Source: Rhodanobacteraceae bacterium ZG21-1 (lineage in GTDB: Bacteria > Pseudomonadota > Gammaproteobacteria > Xanthomonadales > Rhodanobacteraceae). Taken from it: 64,000 bases of DNA. Made by a program: the position numbers and the translations under genes. The stretch covers positions 124,001 through 188,000 of the forward strand of contig JAJEJU010000023.1 of assembly GCA_021390615.1 (NCBI GenBank), given 5' to 3'. Positions 1 to 9,369 of this stretch are shown in pieces (position 1 is the first letter of the stretch; the number at the start of each line of letters is the position of its first letter). The notes under the pieces are model-generated. The model saw nothing but the letters and a program-made list of their open reading frames with translations. It ran no database searches and was not told the origin of the DNA.

Positions 1-1173
1 CTCGTCGGGCGGGAAGCGGGCATGCTGCAGGCGATTGCCGGCCTGGTAGGCCTCGAAGGCCTCGTCATAGCGACCAAGGTCCTCGCGCATCTTGCCGAGC
101 GCGAACCAGTAGCGGATGCGCGCGCCATCGGGCAGCTCGGCCAGCCGCGGGGCCATCGCCTCGAAGCGCGGCGGCTCGGCATCGCCTTCGGCGAAGCTGC
201 GCAGCGGCGCGAGATTGCAGTAGGCCTCAAGAAAACCAGGATCGATCGCCAGCGTCGCCTCGAAGCACGCGCGCGCCTCGTCCAGGCGCCCCTGCTTGCG
301 GATCGAGCGGCCGAGGTTGTTGCAGGCTTCGGCGTAGTCCGGCCGCAGCTGCAGCGCGCGCCGATAGCTCTGCTCGGCATCGGCATGGCGCTCCTGCATC
401 AGCCACTGACCGCCCAGGTCGAAATGCACGCGCGCATAGCCGTCGTCGCAAGCCATCGCTTGCCGATAGCTGGCCTCCGCCTTCGCATAGCGTTGCTGGT
501 CGCGCAAGGCATTGCCGAGATTGGCGTGCGCCTCGGCATGCGCTGGCGCCAGCGCCAGCACACGGCGGAAGCTGGCTTCGGCCTCGGCCGGACGTCCCTG
601 CGCGTACAAGGCCACGCCCAGCGCCTGGTGTACGCGCGCGCTGCCTGCATAGGCGTTCAGGGCCAGGCGCAGCGCGGGTTCGGCCTCGGCATAGCGACCA
701 GCGCTGACCAGGGTGAAGCCCAGATTGGCCTGCGCCTCGCCGAACTCCGGGCGGAGCGCCAGCGCACGGCGATAGCTGTGCACAGCCTCCGCCAGTTGCT
801 CCAGCAGGACCAGGGCATTGCCCAGCTTGAAATGCGCGTCGGCATGCGCCGGACGCAACGCGACCGCGCGTCGGTAGCTCTCCGCGGCCTCGGCCGGCTG
901 CTGCGCGGACATCAGGCCTTCGCCCAGCGCGTAGTGCGCGGCAGCCTCCTGCGGCGCGGCGGCCACCGCCCGCCGGAACGCGGCGACCGCTTCGGCCGCA
1001 CGGCCCTGGCCGTGCAGCGAGGCGCCGAGCATGAACCAGGTGCGGCCGTGGGCCGGATCGCGTTCGAGCAAGCCGTGCGCCAGCACGTCGGCCTCCGCAT
1101 GGCGCTTCTGCGCGATCAGCCCGGCCAGGCTGTCGAGCTCCCGCTGCACCACGGCTTCGGCTTCGCTGGACAT
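1..1173 (-). CDS. TPR repeat protein, probably TPR-sulfotransferase (3' part outside window)
   Basis: The frame is open from an ATG at 1173 to the window edge, so the C-terminus is missing. The N-terminus reads MSSEAEAVVQRELDSLAGLI and is followed by about ten tetratricopeptide-like 34-residue repeats (patterns such as GRTWFMLGASLHGQGRAAEA and YWFALGKMREDLGRYDEA). The last visible residues, YQAGNRLQHARFPPDE, resemble the junction seen in TPR proteins that continue into a sulfotransferase domain, a common architecture in Xanthomonadales. That domain is not visible, so the sulfotransferase assignment is inference while the TPR call is direct. No signal peptide is seen, so it is probably cytoplasmic. 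It is transcribed away from the S53 peptidase gene, with a 507-bp divergent intergenic region between them. Confidence 0.8.
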   Translation of the reverse strand, partial: MSSEAEAVVQRELDSLAGLIAQKRHAEADVLAHGLLERDPAHGRTWFMLGASLHGQGRAAEAVAAFRRAVAAAPQEAAAHYALGEGLMSAQQPAEAAESYRRAVALRPAHADAHFKLGNALVLLEQLAEAVHSYRRALALRPEFGEAQANLGFTLVSAGRYAEAEPALRLALNAYAGSARVHQALGVALYAQGRPAEAEASFRRVLALAPAHAEAHANLGNALRDQQRYAKAEASYRQAMACDDGYARVHFDLGGQWLMQERHADAEQSYRRALQLRPDYAEACNNLGRSIRKQGRLDEARACFEATLAIDPGFLEAYCNLAPLRSFAEGDAEPPRFEAMAPRLAELPDGARIRYWFALGKMREDLGRYDEAFEAYQAGNRLQHARFPPDE

Positions 1174-1680
1174 GGCCTTCCTCGAGTGAATGTGCGTCGG
1201 TGCCGCGGCGGCGAAGCGCAACGCTTCATAGCGCAGACCGGCAGCGCCGCAATATCGCATGCGGCGTAGTGATCGGCGCCGCAGCAATAGCGCCTGTCAT
1301 TATCGGCTTCGCGAAATGCGAGGCAGCTTCCGATTCATGCTTGATAGGCATCACAGGCAAAACGGAAGCGCCGATTTTGCGCGTGAGTTAATCGATTCAC
1401 ATAACGTCGCAAATTTTCGCTATTTGCATGGCTGGCTTGTGACGCAATGCCATAAGCCGGAGTTTGTCGACGCAATTAATTGCGATCTTATTGCCACGCT
1501 GGATTATGCCCATTAAGAGAAGCGGGCCACGCCGGTATCAGCGGATCACAGCGGGGGATTCCACCCACACGGCACGAACGGGGACATCGTCATCGGCTCG
1601 GCCTGGCAACCACTGACATTCCACCGTGCCCAACCACATTCAAACCAGGCAAGCCGCCTGCGTTTTAGGGAGAGTTGATC
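1174..1680. other. Divergent intergenic region, relatively AT-rich in the middle
   Basis: No gene was recognised between the TPR gene and the S53 peptidase gene. The stretch 1300-1510 is clearly richer in A+T than its surroundings and should hold the promoters of both divergent genes. It contains the 14-bp palindrome at 1471-1484. No unambiguous -35/-10 pair was identified. Confidence 0.6.
1471..1484. promoter_or_regulatory. 14-bp perfect palindrome, possible operator
   Basis: CGCAATTAATTGCG is self-complementary over all 14 bases and lies in the AT-rich part of the divergent intergenic region, about 200 bp upstream of the S53 peptidase start. The location suits a dimeric regulator, but no regulator is identified. 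Confidence 0.3.
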
Positions 1681-3408
1681 ATGCGTTCGTCGTTCTCAGT
1701 CGTTGAACCGTCGTCGGCTTCGAAGCTGTCCCGCTGTAAACGCGCCCTGCCGGCGCTGCTCGTCGCCGCTGCGCTGGCGATGAATGCCCACGCCGGCACC
1801 GCGCCGGCCGGCGGTCTCCACCTGCTCAGCCAGGGTCACGTGCCTTCCGCCATCGCGGCGGGGCTGGCGCCCAGCGTGCAGGCCCTGAACACCTCCAAGC
1901 AGCTCAAGCTTGGCCTGGTGCTGCCGCTGCGCAACGAAGCCGACCTGGACAGCCTGCTCGGCCAGCTGTACGACCGCAGCAGCCCGCAGTACCACCACTA
2001 CCTCAGCTCGCAGCAGTTCACCGACCGCTTCGGGCCGACCCAGTCCGACTACGACAAGGTGGTGAGCTGGGCCAAGGCGCACAATCTGAAGGTCGTCTCG
2101 ACCGCGTCGAACCGCCACATCGTCGACGTGCAGGGTTCGGTGAGCGACGTCAACCGTGCGCTGCACCTGACCATGCGCCAGTACCAGCATCCCAGCGAGA
2201 ACCGCCTGTTCTTCGCGCCCGACCAGGAGCCCACCCTCGACCTGAGCGTGCCGCTGCTGCACATCAACGGCCTGGACAACTACGTGCGCCCCTATACGCA
2301 CATGGTGCGCCAGCCGCAGACCGCCGATGCGACCGTGCAGCGCGCGACCAAGGCCACCGGCTCTGGCCCGAGCGGCAACTTCCTGCCCAGCGACATCCGC
2401 GCCGCCTACTATGGCTCCGGTTCGCTGACCGGCAGCGGTCAGACCGCCGCGATCTTCTCCTACGACGGCTACCTGAGCAGCGACCTGACCCTGTACTACA
2501 AGGACACCGGCGCCAAGAACCCGGGCGTGCCGGTCTCCAACGTGCTGGTGAACGGCTATAACGGCGCCTGCACCGGCTCCGACTCGCGCTCCAGCTCGTG
2601 CAGCGACGGCGAGCAGATCCTCGACATCGCCAACCTGGCCGGCATGGCGCCGGGCCTGAAGCAGATCCTGTTCTACGAGGGCACCAGCGCGGGCGACATC
2701 CTCAACCAGATGGCCAGCGACAACAAAGCCTCGGTGATCACCTGCTCGTGGGGCGGCGGCGACTTCGGCAGCAGCGACGACGCCATTTACAAGGAATTCC
2801 AGGCGCAGGGCCAGACCTTCGTCAACGCCAGCGGCGACGCCGGCTCCTACACCACCAGCAACTGGGACGCGCCGTCGCTCGACCCGTACATCACCGACGT
2901 CGGCGCCACCGACCTCACCACCAAGAGCGCGGGTGGCGCGTGGTCCTCCGAGACCGCGTGGTCCGACAGCAGCGGCGGCTATCTGTCCAAGGCCGGCTAC
3001 TCGACGCCCGCCTACCAGCAGCTGGCCGGCGTGATCACCAGCACCAACAAGGGCTCGACCAAGTACCGCAACGATCCCGACATCGCGCTGGAAGGCAACT
3101 TCGACAACCCGACGGTGAGCGACGGCTCGATGGAGACCGGCGTGGGCGGCACCAGCTATGCAGCGCCCCGCCTGGCCGGCCTGATCGCGCTGGCCAACCA
3201 GCAGGCCGCGGCCAACGGCCAGGGCAACGTCGGCTTCCTCAACACGGCGCTGTACAACTTCGGCGTGGGTTCGAACTACCACACTTACTTCCACGACATC
3301 ACCAGCGGCAGCAACGGCGGCTTCAAGGCCGTGGCCGGCTACGACCTGGTGACCGGTTGGGGCAGCCCGATCGGGCCGGCCTTCATCACCGCCCTGCTGT
3401 CGCAGTAA
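1681..3408 (+). CDS. Secreted S53 family (sedolisin/pro-kumamolisin) peptidase
   Basis: A 575-residue secreted serine-carboxyl endopeptidase. After a basic N-terminus and a signal peptide (hydrophobic LPALLVAAALAMNAHA, cleavage near residue 38) come a pro-kumamolisin activation domain (about 45-200) and the S53 catalytic domain (about 220-575). Visible family residues, numbered from ATG 1681, are the Glu/Asp pair in DGEQILDIANL (E311, D315), the oxyanion Asp in NASGDAGS (D386), the nucleophile in GVGGTSYAAPRL (S492), and the C-terminal calcium-site region HDITSGSNGG...GYDLVTGWGSP. Sedolisins are usually active at acid pH; here the propeptide should be removed after export. ATG 1681 is preferred over the in-frame TTG at 1675 because AGGGAGA sits 7 bases before it. 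The gene is monocistronic, with a strong terminator downstream. Confidence 0.93.
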   Translation: MRSSFSVVEPSSASKLSRCKRALPALLVAAALAMNAHAGTAPAGGLHLLSQGHVPSAIAAGLAPSVQALNTSKQLKLGLVLPLRNEADLDSLLGQLYDRSSPQYHHYLSSQQFTDRFGPTQSDYDKVVSWAKAHNLKVVSTASNRHIVDVQGSVSDVNRALHLTMRQYQHPSENRLFFAPDQEPTLDLSVPLLHINGLDNYVRPYTHMVRQPQTADATVQRATKATGSGPSGNFLPSDIRAAYYGSGSLTGSGQTAAIFSYDGYLSSDLTLYYKDTGAKNPGVPVSNVLVNGYNGACTGSDSRSSSCSDGEQILDIANLAGMAPGLKQILFYEGTSAGDILNQMASDNKASVITCSWGGGDFGSSDDAIYKEFQAQGQTFVNASGDAGSYTTSNWDAPSLDPYITDVGATDLTTKSAGGAWSSETAWSDSSGGYLSKAGYSTPAYQQLAGVITSTNKGSTKYRNDPDIALEGNFDNPTVSDGSMETGVGGTSYAAPRLAGLIALANQQAAANGQGNVGFLNTALYNFGVGSNYHTYFHDITSGSNGGFKAVAGYDLVTGWGSPIGPAFITALLSQ

Positions 3409-3423
3409 GCATCGCCGTATCGG

Positions 3424-3458
3424 CCCCTTCCCCCGCTTGCGGGGGAAGGGGTTTTTTT
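3424..3458 (+). terminator. Rho-independent terminator of the S53 peptidase gene
   Basis: An 11-bp GC-rich stem (CCCCTTCCCCC with GGGGGAAGGGG, loop GCTTGC/C) is followed directly by seven T residues, 15 bp after the peptidase stop codon. This is a textbook intrinsic terminator. Confidence 0.92.
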
Positions 3459-3526
3459 ATGGGCTCGTGCCCGCTTGCAGGAATAGCTTCTGCTTAGCCC
3501 GCTCCCGCATGCAGAGATGGGGGCTT

Positions 3527-4747
3527 TTATGGCCCGGCGCCGCCACCGTGCGAGCCCGCACGCAGCGCAGCCAGGATGCGCTGGCCGGCGCGGCCGTCGG
3601 TGGGCAGCCCCGCGCGCTGGTCTTCCTGCACGATCGCCTCGCGGGTCTTGTCGCCGATCATGCCGTCGGGCTCGCCGATGTCGTGGCCGCGTGCTATCAG
3701 CAGACGCTGCAGTTCGCGCCGCTCGGCGCGCGAGGTGCCTGGATCGTCGGTAGGCCAGCGCGCCACCAGGCCGGCCTGGCCGCGCAGGCGATCGCTCAGC
3801 AGCGCAACCGCCAGGCTGTAGCTGATCGAGGCGTTGTAGGCGTAGATCGCATCAAAGTTGCGGAAGACCAGGAAGGCCGGCCCGTTCGCACCGGCCGGCA
3901 GCAGCAGGCCGGCCGGCGTATCGCTGTCCGCCAGGGCGCTGCCGTCGATGCGGCGCACGCCGTGCTCGCGCCAGTACGCCAGCGACTTCTTCGCCTCGCG
4001 TCCGCTGATCTTGCTGTCGAAATGCTCCGGCAGCTTGACCTCGTAGCCCCAGGGCTGGCCGCTCTGCCAGTGCGAGAGCTGCAGGTAGTGCGCGGTCGAG
4101 GCCAACGCATCGGGCACGCTGCCGATCAGGTCGCGGCGGCCGTCGCCGTCGAAGTCGACCGCCATTTTCTCGAAGATCGACGGCATGAACTGGGTGTGCC
4201 CGAAAGCGCCCGCCCAGGAACCGTTGAACTGCTCGGGGCGGATGTCGCCGCTCTGCAGGATGCGCAGCGCGGCGTAGAACTCGCCGCGGAAATACGCCTG
4301 GCGGCGGCCGATGCAGGACAGCGTGGCCAGCGACGGCACCAGCGGGCGCTTGCCGAACTGCCGCCCGTAATTGCTCTCCACGCCCCACACCGCCGTGACC
4401 GTGGCCGGATCGACGCCGTAGCGCTGCTGCACGTGCGCCAGCACGTCGCTCCATTGGCCAAGCATGGCCTTGCCGTCGTCGACGCGTTCCTGGTCGACCA
4501 GGCCGGACAGGTAGTCCCACACTGGCGTGCTGAATTCCGGCTGGTGGTTCAGCGCGTCGATCACGCTCATGTCCGGCACCAGCCCGGCGGTATAGCGCTG
4601 ATAGGCGGCAGCGCTGACGCCATGCTGCTCGGCGTCGGCTTCCAGCCCGCCGAGGCAGCGCTGGAACGCGGCCGTGTCCTGCGCTGCCGCAGGTATCGCC
4701 GCCAGCAGCAGCGCGCAGAACAGCAGCGGGCGATATGGCTTCGACAT
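3527..4747 (-). CDS. MltB-type lytic murein transglycosylase with peptidoglycan-binding domain
   Basis: A 406-residue periplasmic enzyme that cleaves the MurNAc-GlcNAc bond of peptidoglycan with 1,6-anhydro product formation. The signal peptide ends near AAIPAAAQD (residues 7-24). An SLT_2/MltB catalytic domain follows, with the catalytic Glu in AVWGVESNYGR (E124) and the family segment WAGAFGHTQFMPS (179-190). Residues about 335-400 (SRAERRELQRLLIARGHD..DGMIGDKTREAI) form a peptidoglycan-binding type 1 domain. ATG 4747 is preferred over upstream ATGs because GGAG lies 6 bases before it. The gene faces the S53 gene tail-to-tail and is divergent from rmuC. Confidence 0.92.
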   Translation of the reverse strand: MSKPYRPLLFCALLLAAIPAAAQDTAAFQRCLGGLEADAEQHGVSAAAYQRYTAGLVPDMSVIDALNHQPEFSTPVWDYLSGLVDQERVDDGKAMLGQWSDVLAHVQQRYGVDPATVTAVWGVESNYGRQFGKRPLVPSLATLSCIGRRQAYFRGEFYAALRILQSGDIRPEQFNGSWAGAFGHTQFMPSIFEKMAVDFDGDGRRDLIGSVPDALASTAHYLQLSHWQSGQPWGYEVKLPEHFDSKISGREAKKSLAYWREHGVRRIDGSALADSDTPAGLLLPAGANGPAFLVFRNFDAIYAYNASISYSLAVALLSDRLRGQAGLVARWPTDDPGTSRAERRELQRLLIARGHDIGEPDGMIGDKTREAIVQEDQRAGLPTDGRAGQRILAALRAGSHGGGAGP

Positions 4748-5059
4748 GACGGACTCCATCCAGGCGACGATCCACCCAAGCATAACCCGGCGCGCTTGCG
4801 GTCCAGCGGAAGGCTTAGCGCCGGCGCAGCCCATACTGCGTGCACCACCTCCGCGGAAGCTGCAGCCACGGAAACGCGCGGCGCCTTCCGGCGCGATACC
4901 CGCCCGGACATCGGTGGCGAACCAGCGCGCCGCTGATCGTCATCGACGGCAGCGCCAGCAATGATGACGCCCACCACCGTTGCAGGCCCATCGAAGCGCA
5001 TCCGAACAACTGAGACGCCAGCGCGTAAACTGCGCAGTCGTACGCCACCGGGTTTGTCC
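4748..5059. other. Divergent intergenic region between transglycosylase and rmuC
   Basis: No gene is seen. A possible -10 element for rmuC (TAAACT, 5026-5031) lies about 30 bp before the rmuC start, without a recognisable -35. Nothing else was identified. Confidence 0.5.
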
Positions 5060-6511
5060 ATGTCCCACGATACGCTGCTGCTCGTCCTCCTCGGCGCCGT
5101 CGCCTTGACGTTGCTGCTGCAGCTGTTGATGCTGCTGCGCAGCCGCGGCGCGGCGGGCTGGGATGCGCGGCTGGAGGCGTTGGCCGCCGACAACCGCCAT
5201 CTGCGTGAGGCGATGGCGCAGGAGCAGCGGCTGGGGCGCGCCGAACTGGCGCAGGCGCTGGAGCAGTCGCGCACCCAACTGCGCGACGCGCTGGGCGCGG
5301 CAAGCCAGCAGCAACACGAGCGCATCGACGGCTTCGGCCAACGCCTGGAGCTGCTCACCGAGCGCACCGACACCGGACTGCAGGCCCTGGCCCAGCGACT
5401 GACCGAGGACGCCCGCAGGCATCGCGAGGAAACCGTCAGCGCGCTGACCCGCTTCGGCGAGCAGCAGCACCAGCGCCTGAGCGCGCTCACCGCCGACAAC
5501 GAAAAGCGCCTGGGCGAGGTACGCGCCACGCTGGAGCACAAGCTCGGCGCGATCCAGCAGGACAACGCGGCCAAGCTCGAGCAGATGCGCGCCACCGTCG
5601 ACGAGAAGCTGCAGACCACCCTGGAAAACCGCCTGGGCCAGTCCTTCGCCCTGGTCTCCGAACGGCTGGAGCAAGTGCAGCGCGGGCTCGGCGAGATGCA
5701 GAACCTGGCCGCCGGCGTGGGCGACCTCAAGCGCGTGCTGAGCAACGTGAAGACCCGCGGCATCCTCGGCGAAGTGCAGCTGGGCGCGCTGCTGGAGCAA
5801 TTGCTGACCAACGAACAGTACGCCGCCAATGTGGCCACCGTGCCCGGCAGCGCCGAGCGGGTGGAATTCGCGGTGCGCATGCCGGGCGCGGGCGACGGCG
5901 CGTCGCTGTACCTGCCGATCGACGCCAAGTTCCCGCTGGAGGATTACCAGCGCCTGCTCGACGCGCAGGATGCCGCCGACGCCGACGCCGCCGCGCTGGC
6001 CGGGCGCGCCCTGGAGTCGCGCGTGCGCGAGGAAGCCCGGCGCATCCGCAGCAAGTATGTGGCGCCGCCGCACACCACCGATTTCGCCGTGCTGTTCCTG
6101 CCCACCGAAGGCCTCTACGCCGAGGTGATCCGCCGCCCCGGCCTGTTTGAGGCGCTGCAGCGCGAGCATCACGTCACCGTGGCCGGCCCCACCACGCTCA
6201 CCGCCCTGCTCAACAGTCTGCAGATGGGCTTCCGCACGCTGGCCATCGCCAAGCGCAGCAGCGAGGTATGGACCCTGCTCGGCGCGGTGAAAACCGAGTT
6301 CGGCAAGTTCGGCAGCGTGCTGGAGAAAACCCGCAAGCAGCTGGACACGGTGCGCAACAGCATCGACAGCGCAGGCCAGCGCACGCGCGCGATCGAGCGC
6401 CGGCTGCGCGGCGTGGAAACGCTGTCGAGCGAGGACGCCAAAGAACTGCTGGGCGAGGCGCCGGCGGAGCTGGAAGGCCGCGACGAAGGCACGGACGACG
6501 CCGAAGGCTAG
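5060..6511 (+). CDS. rmuC: DNA recombination protein RmuC
   Basis: A 483-residue RmuC family protein. Residues 4-26 (TLLLVLLGAVALTLLLQLLM) form an N-terminal membrane anchor. A long Glu/Gln/Arg-rich coiled coil runs to about residue 235. The conserved RmuC nuclease-like domain follows, with LSNVKTRGILGEVQLGALLE, FAVRMPGAGDG..LPIDAKFPLEDY and TDFAVLFLPTEGLYAEV. RmuC is known to limit DNA inversions at short inverted repeats and belongs to a PD-(D/E)XK-like fold. The start at MSHDTLL is chosen because it places the TM helix at the N-terminus; an in-frame ATG at 4961 would add 33 atypical residues. The acidic C-terminus is normal for the family. Confidence 0.93.
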   Translation: MSHDTLLLVLLGAVALTLLLQLLMLLRSRGAAGWDARLEALAADNRHLREAMAQEQRLGRAELAQALEQSRTQLRDALGAASQQQHERIDGFGQRLELLTERTDTGLQALAQRLTEDARRHREETVSALTRFGEQQHQRLSALTADNEKRLGEVRATLEHKLGAIQQDNAAKLEQMRATVDEKLQTTLENRLGQSFALVSERLEQVQRGLGEMQNLAAGVGDLKRVLSNVKTRGILGEVQLGALLEQLLTNEQYAANVATVPGSAERVEFAVRMPGAGDGASLYLPIDAKFPLEDYQRLLDAQDAADADAAALAGRALESRVREEARRIRSKYVAPPHTTDFAVLFLPTEGLYAEVIRRPGLFEALQREHHVTVAGPTTLTALLNSLQMGFRTLAIAKRSSEVWTLLGAVKTEFGKFGSVLEKTRKQLDTVRNSIDSAGQRTRAIERRLRGVETLSSEDAKELLGEAPAELEGRDEGTDDAEG

Positions 6512-6711
6512 CCGGCGCGGCGCGGGCCGGCGTCGCAAGGACCGCGCGTCCGACAAGGCCTCCACGCACCAGGCTGGTTCGCCGCCCGAGCGTCCGACCA
6601 GGCAAGCTCCGACCAAGCAAGCCTAGACGACCTCGCTGCGCTCAACCCCGTCACGCCGGGCGCTGCGTTACATCCCATGCATCGGTCTTCGATGCTTGTC
6701 GGAGTCGTCGC

Positions 6712-7590
6712 ATGAAAACCTCGTGGAAAGGCCTGCTGGCCCTGCTCGCGCTGACCGCTTGCGCGCCGGCCGGCGCGGTCGGGCGCCTGATGGACCTGAG
6801 CATCTACGACCGCACCAGCCAGCAGACCCTGCCGGTCTACAGCTATGGCGGTCGCTACTACGTCGCCGGGCAGCCCGGGCATCGCTACCAGATCCAGCTG
6901 CGCAACCGCGAAGGCCGCCGCGTGTTGAGCGTGCTTTCGGTGGACGGCGTGAACGCGTTGTCGGGCGACACCGCCGACTGGTCGCAAGACGGCTACGTGC
7001 TGTCGGGCTTCGGCGACACCGAGATCCGCGGCTGGCGCAAGAGCCTGTCCGAAGTCGCGGACTTCGTGTTCGCCGACGCCGCAGGCAGCTACGCCGCGCG
7101 CACCGGACGGCCGGACAACGTGGGCGTGATCGGCGTGGCGGTATTCCTGCCGAAGCCGCCGCCGCGCCGGCCGCTGCCCATGCCGATGCCTGAAGCCTCG
7201 ATCGCAGACCGGGACCTGCCCGCATCCCCACCGCCGCCCGCGCCGCCGTCCAAGGTCGCCCAGTACGCGCCGAACTCGGCTGCGGCCATGCCGGCGCCCC
7301 CGGCACCGGCGATGCCGCTGGCGCAATCCGCCGACACCGCCAGCGGCGGCCTGGCGGAGGCGCGGCGCGCCGACACCGGCCCGCTGGGCACCGGCCACGG
7401 CGAACGCGAAACCTCGATAGCCAGCTACACCAGCTTCCAGCGCATGTCCTCGTCGCCCAACGAAGTCATCACGCTGTACTACGACACGCGCGAACGCCTG
7501 ATCGCGCAGGGCGTGATTCCGCAGGACGACGAAGTGTCACCGACACGCCCCGATCCGTTCCCCGGCCACTTCGTGCCCGATCCGCGTTGA
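6712..7590 (+). CDS. Hypothetical exported protein with proline-rich centre (possible lipoprotein)
   Basis: A 292-residue protein with N-terminus MKTSWKGLLALLALTACAPA. LTAC fits a lipobox, so Cys17 may be lipidated; alternatively a type I signal peptide is cleaved after AGA. Residues about 25-145 look like a folded beta-rich domain (RLMDLSIYDRTSQQTLPVYS, GWRKSLSEVADFVFADAAGSYAARTGRPDN). This is followed by a Pro/Ala-rich linker (about 150-205) and a C-terminal segment with SIASYTSFQRMSSSPNEVITLYYD. GGAG sits 7 bases before ATG 6712. I do not recognise the family. It is followed by the methyltransferase-like gene in the same direction, so co-transcription is likely. An envelope role is inferred from the export signal only. 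Confidence 0.8.
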   Translation: MKTSWKGLLALLALTACAPAGAVGRLMDLSIYDRTSQQTLPVYSYGGRYYVAGQPGHRYQIQLRNREGRRVLSVLSVDGVNALSGDTADWSQDGYVLSGFGDTEIRGWRKSLSEVADFVFADAAGSYAARTGRPDNVGVIGVAVFLPKPPPRRPLPMPMPEASIADRDLPASPPPPAPPSKVAQYAPNSAAAMPAPPAPAMPLAQSADTASGGLAEARRADTGPLGTGHGERETSIASYTSFQRMSSSPNEVITLYYDTRERLIAQGVIPQDDEVSPTRPDPFPGHFVPDPR

Positions 7591-7679
7591 CGCCGCAGCA
7601 ACCTGCGTTCAACTGGCGGCCAGCCAGCGCATGCCAGCATGCGCTGGTTCGTCGCGCGTCACTGCGGATTCATCACGCC

Positions 7680-8549
7680 ATGCTGGATGCCCTGCACGCC
7701 ATCGTCTGCGAGGTTGAGCAAGACCACTCGCTGGAACAACCGGAGCGCCTGCGCGAGCGCGTCCGCGCGATGGAGCGCCTGGAAGACCTGCTGCAGACGC
7801 CCTGCGGCGCGGCACCCGCCCAGCAGACAGGCATCGACGAGCTGCACCGCCGCGCCCAGGCCCGGCATGCCGCGCTGGCCGAAGTGCAGCGGCGCCTGTG
7901 CGACGGCGTCCGCCACGCGATCCAGCACGGCGCCGGCGCACACGCCCTGCGCGGCTGGGTGCGCCGCGACGACCTGCGCGCCGCGCCCGGCTACGACCAT
8001 CTCGACGCCCTGGTCGGCGAGGTGCTGGCGCTGCGCGAGCCCGCCGGCGAGACGTCCCCGCCCGAGGCCGAGATGGTGTTCTACCAGCCCACTCCCGCGC
8101 GCCACGTGCTCGACCTGATCGAGCGCGCGCAGCTGGGCTGCAACGACCTGCTGGTCGATCTCGGCTCCGGCCTGGGCCATGTGCCGCTGCTGGTGACCAT
8201 CTGCACCGGCGCGCGCGCCCTGGGCATCGAGCGCGAGGCGGCCTACGTGGACAGCGCGCGACGCGCGGCCGCGAGCCTGCACGTCGAGCGCGCCTCGTTT
8301 CTGGTGCAGGACGCGCGCGAGGCCGATCTCTCGCAGGGCACCCTGTTCTATCTCTACACGCCGTTTACCGGCGGCATGCTGCGCTGCATGCTGGACCGGC
8401 TGGCGGTCGAGGCGCGCCGGCGCGCCATCCGCGTGGCCGCGCTGGGCCCATGCATGCCGGCAATCGCTGCCGAACCCTGGCTGCGCGCGCTGGGCGCCAG
8501 CGACGCCGAACGCATCTCGCTGTTCCAGTCGGTCGCCGCGAACGCCTGA
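7680..8549 (+). CDS. Class I SAM-dependent methyltransferase-like protein
   Basis: A 289-residue protein if started at ATG 7680. The N-terminal half is helical (MLDALHAIVCEVEQDHSLEQ onward). The C-terminal half has a Rossmann-like methyltransferase domain with motif I LLVDLGSGLGHVPLL (around residue 160), the acidic end of strand 2 in ALGIERE and a later FYLYTPFTGGML segment. Motif I is convincing, but no substrate can be assigned. An in-frame TTG at 7587 overlaps the previous stop codon and would add 31 residues through translational coupling; neither start has a good ribosome-binding site, so the true N-terminus is uncertain. The gene probably belongs to one transcript with the upstream exported protein. 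Confidence 0.75.
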   Translation: MLDALHAIVCEVEQDHSLEQPERLRERVRAMERLEDLLQTPCGAAPAQQTGIDELHRRAQARHAALAEVQRRLCDGVRHAIQHGAGAHALRGWVRRDDLRAAPGYDHLDALVGEVLALREPAGETSPPEAEMVFYQPTPARHVLDLIERAQLGCNDLLVDLGSGLGHVPLLVTICTGARALGIEREAAYVDSARRAAASLHVERASFLVQDAREADLSQGTLFYLYTPFTGGMLRCMLDRLAVEARRRAIRVAALGPCMPAIAAEPWLRALGASDAERISLFQSVAANA

Positions 8550-8756
8550 ACCCGGGCCGGCACACCCCGCCCGTTGCTCCCCATCGAGCCATCCGCTCCG
8601 GATCGCGCTGCAGCTCGCCGGCCGAAGCCGTCCGCGTGCACGCGCCAGCGCCTCGCGTGCCTGCAGCCAGCCAGCCGACCGTCGCCACCGTCGCCAGCTC
8701 AGGACTTGACGGGGGCGTTACACTTGCCTGTCCCGAGCCGCACCGAAGGAAGCCGC

Positions 8757-9356
8757 ATGAGCGAGCACGAACCGACCGAGGTCACCCGCGAGCAAGCCGA
8801 AGAGGCCGTGCGCGTGCTGCTGCGCTGGTCCGGCGAAGATCCCTCCCGCGAAGGCCTGCTGGACACGCCCAAGCGCGTGGTGAAGGCCTACGCGGACTGG
8901 TTCTCCGGCTATCGCATCGACCCGGGCGAGTACCTGCGCCGCACCTTCGAGGAAGTCGCCGGCTACGACGAGATGGTGGTGCTGCGCGACATCGAGTTCG
9001 AGAGCCACTGCGAGCATCACATGGCGCCGATCATCGGGCGCGCCCACGTCGGCTACCTGCCGACCAACCGCGTGGTCGGCATCAGCAAGCTGGCCCGCGT
9101 GGTGGACGCTTTTGCGCGCCGCTTCCAGGTGCAGGAAAAGCTCACCGCGCAGATCGCCCAGTGCATCCAGGAAAACCTGCACCCGGCCGGCGTGGCGGTG
9201 GTGATCGACGCCAGCCACGAATGCATGACCACCCGCGGCGTGCACAAGCGCGGCGTGTCCATGATCACCAGCCAGATGCTCGGTGCGTTCCGCGACGACG
9301 CGCGCACGCGTTCGGAATTCCTGCAGTTCATCGGCATCCACGGCGCGGGCCGCTGA
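8757..9356 (+). CDS. folE: GTP cyclohydrolase I
   Basis: A 199-residue FolE (EC 3.5.4.16), which converts GTP to 7,8-dihydroneopterin triphosphate, the first step of tetrahydrofolate (and in some bacteria biopterin) synthesis. The zinc ligands are visible as C85 and H88 in [12 protein letters not shown] and C156 in [16 protein letters not shown], with catalytic His residues in the same motifs (H87, H154). Length and C-terminus ([14 protein letters not shown]) are typical of zinc-dependent type IA enzymes. AAGGA lies 6 bases upstream of ATG 8757. The Wadjet operon starts 13 bp after its stop, so folE and jetABCD may share a transcript. Confidence 0.97.
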   Translation: MSEHEPTEVTREQAEEAVRVLLRWSGEDPSREGLLDTPKRVVKAYADWFSGYRIDPGEYLRRTFEEVAGYDEMVVLRDIEFESHCEHHMAPIIGRAHVGYLPTNRVVGISKLARVVDAFARRFQVQEKLTAQIAQCIQENLHPAGVAVVIDASHECMTTRGVHKRGVSMITSQMLGAFRDDARTRSEFLQFIGIHGAGR

Positions 9357-9369
9357 GCAGCGACGCCTG

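Noticed and set aside
22-1269. 415-codon plus-strand frame
   Set aside because: Antisense shadow of the TPR gene; repetitive Ala/Arg/Leu-rich translation without family resemblance.
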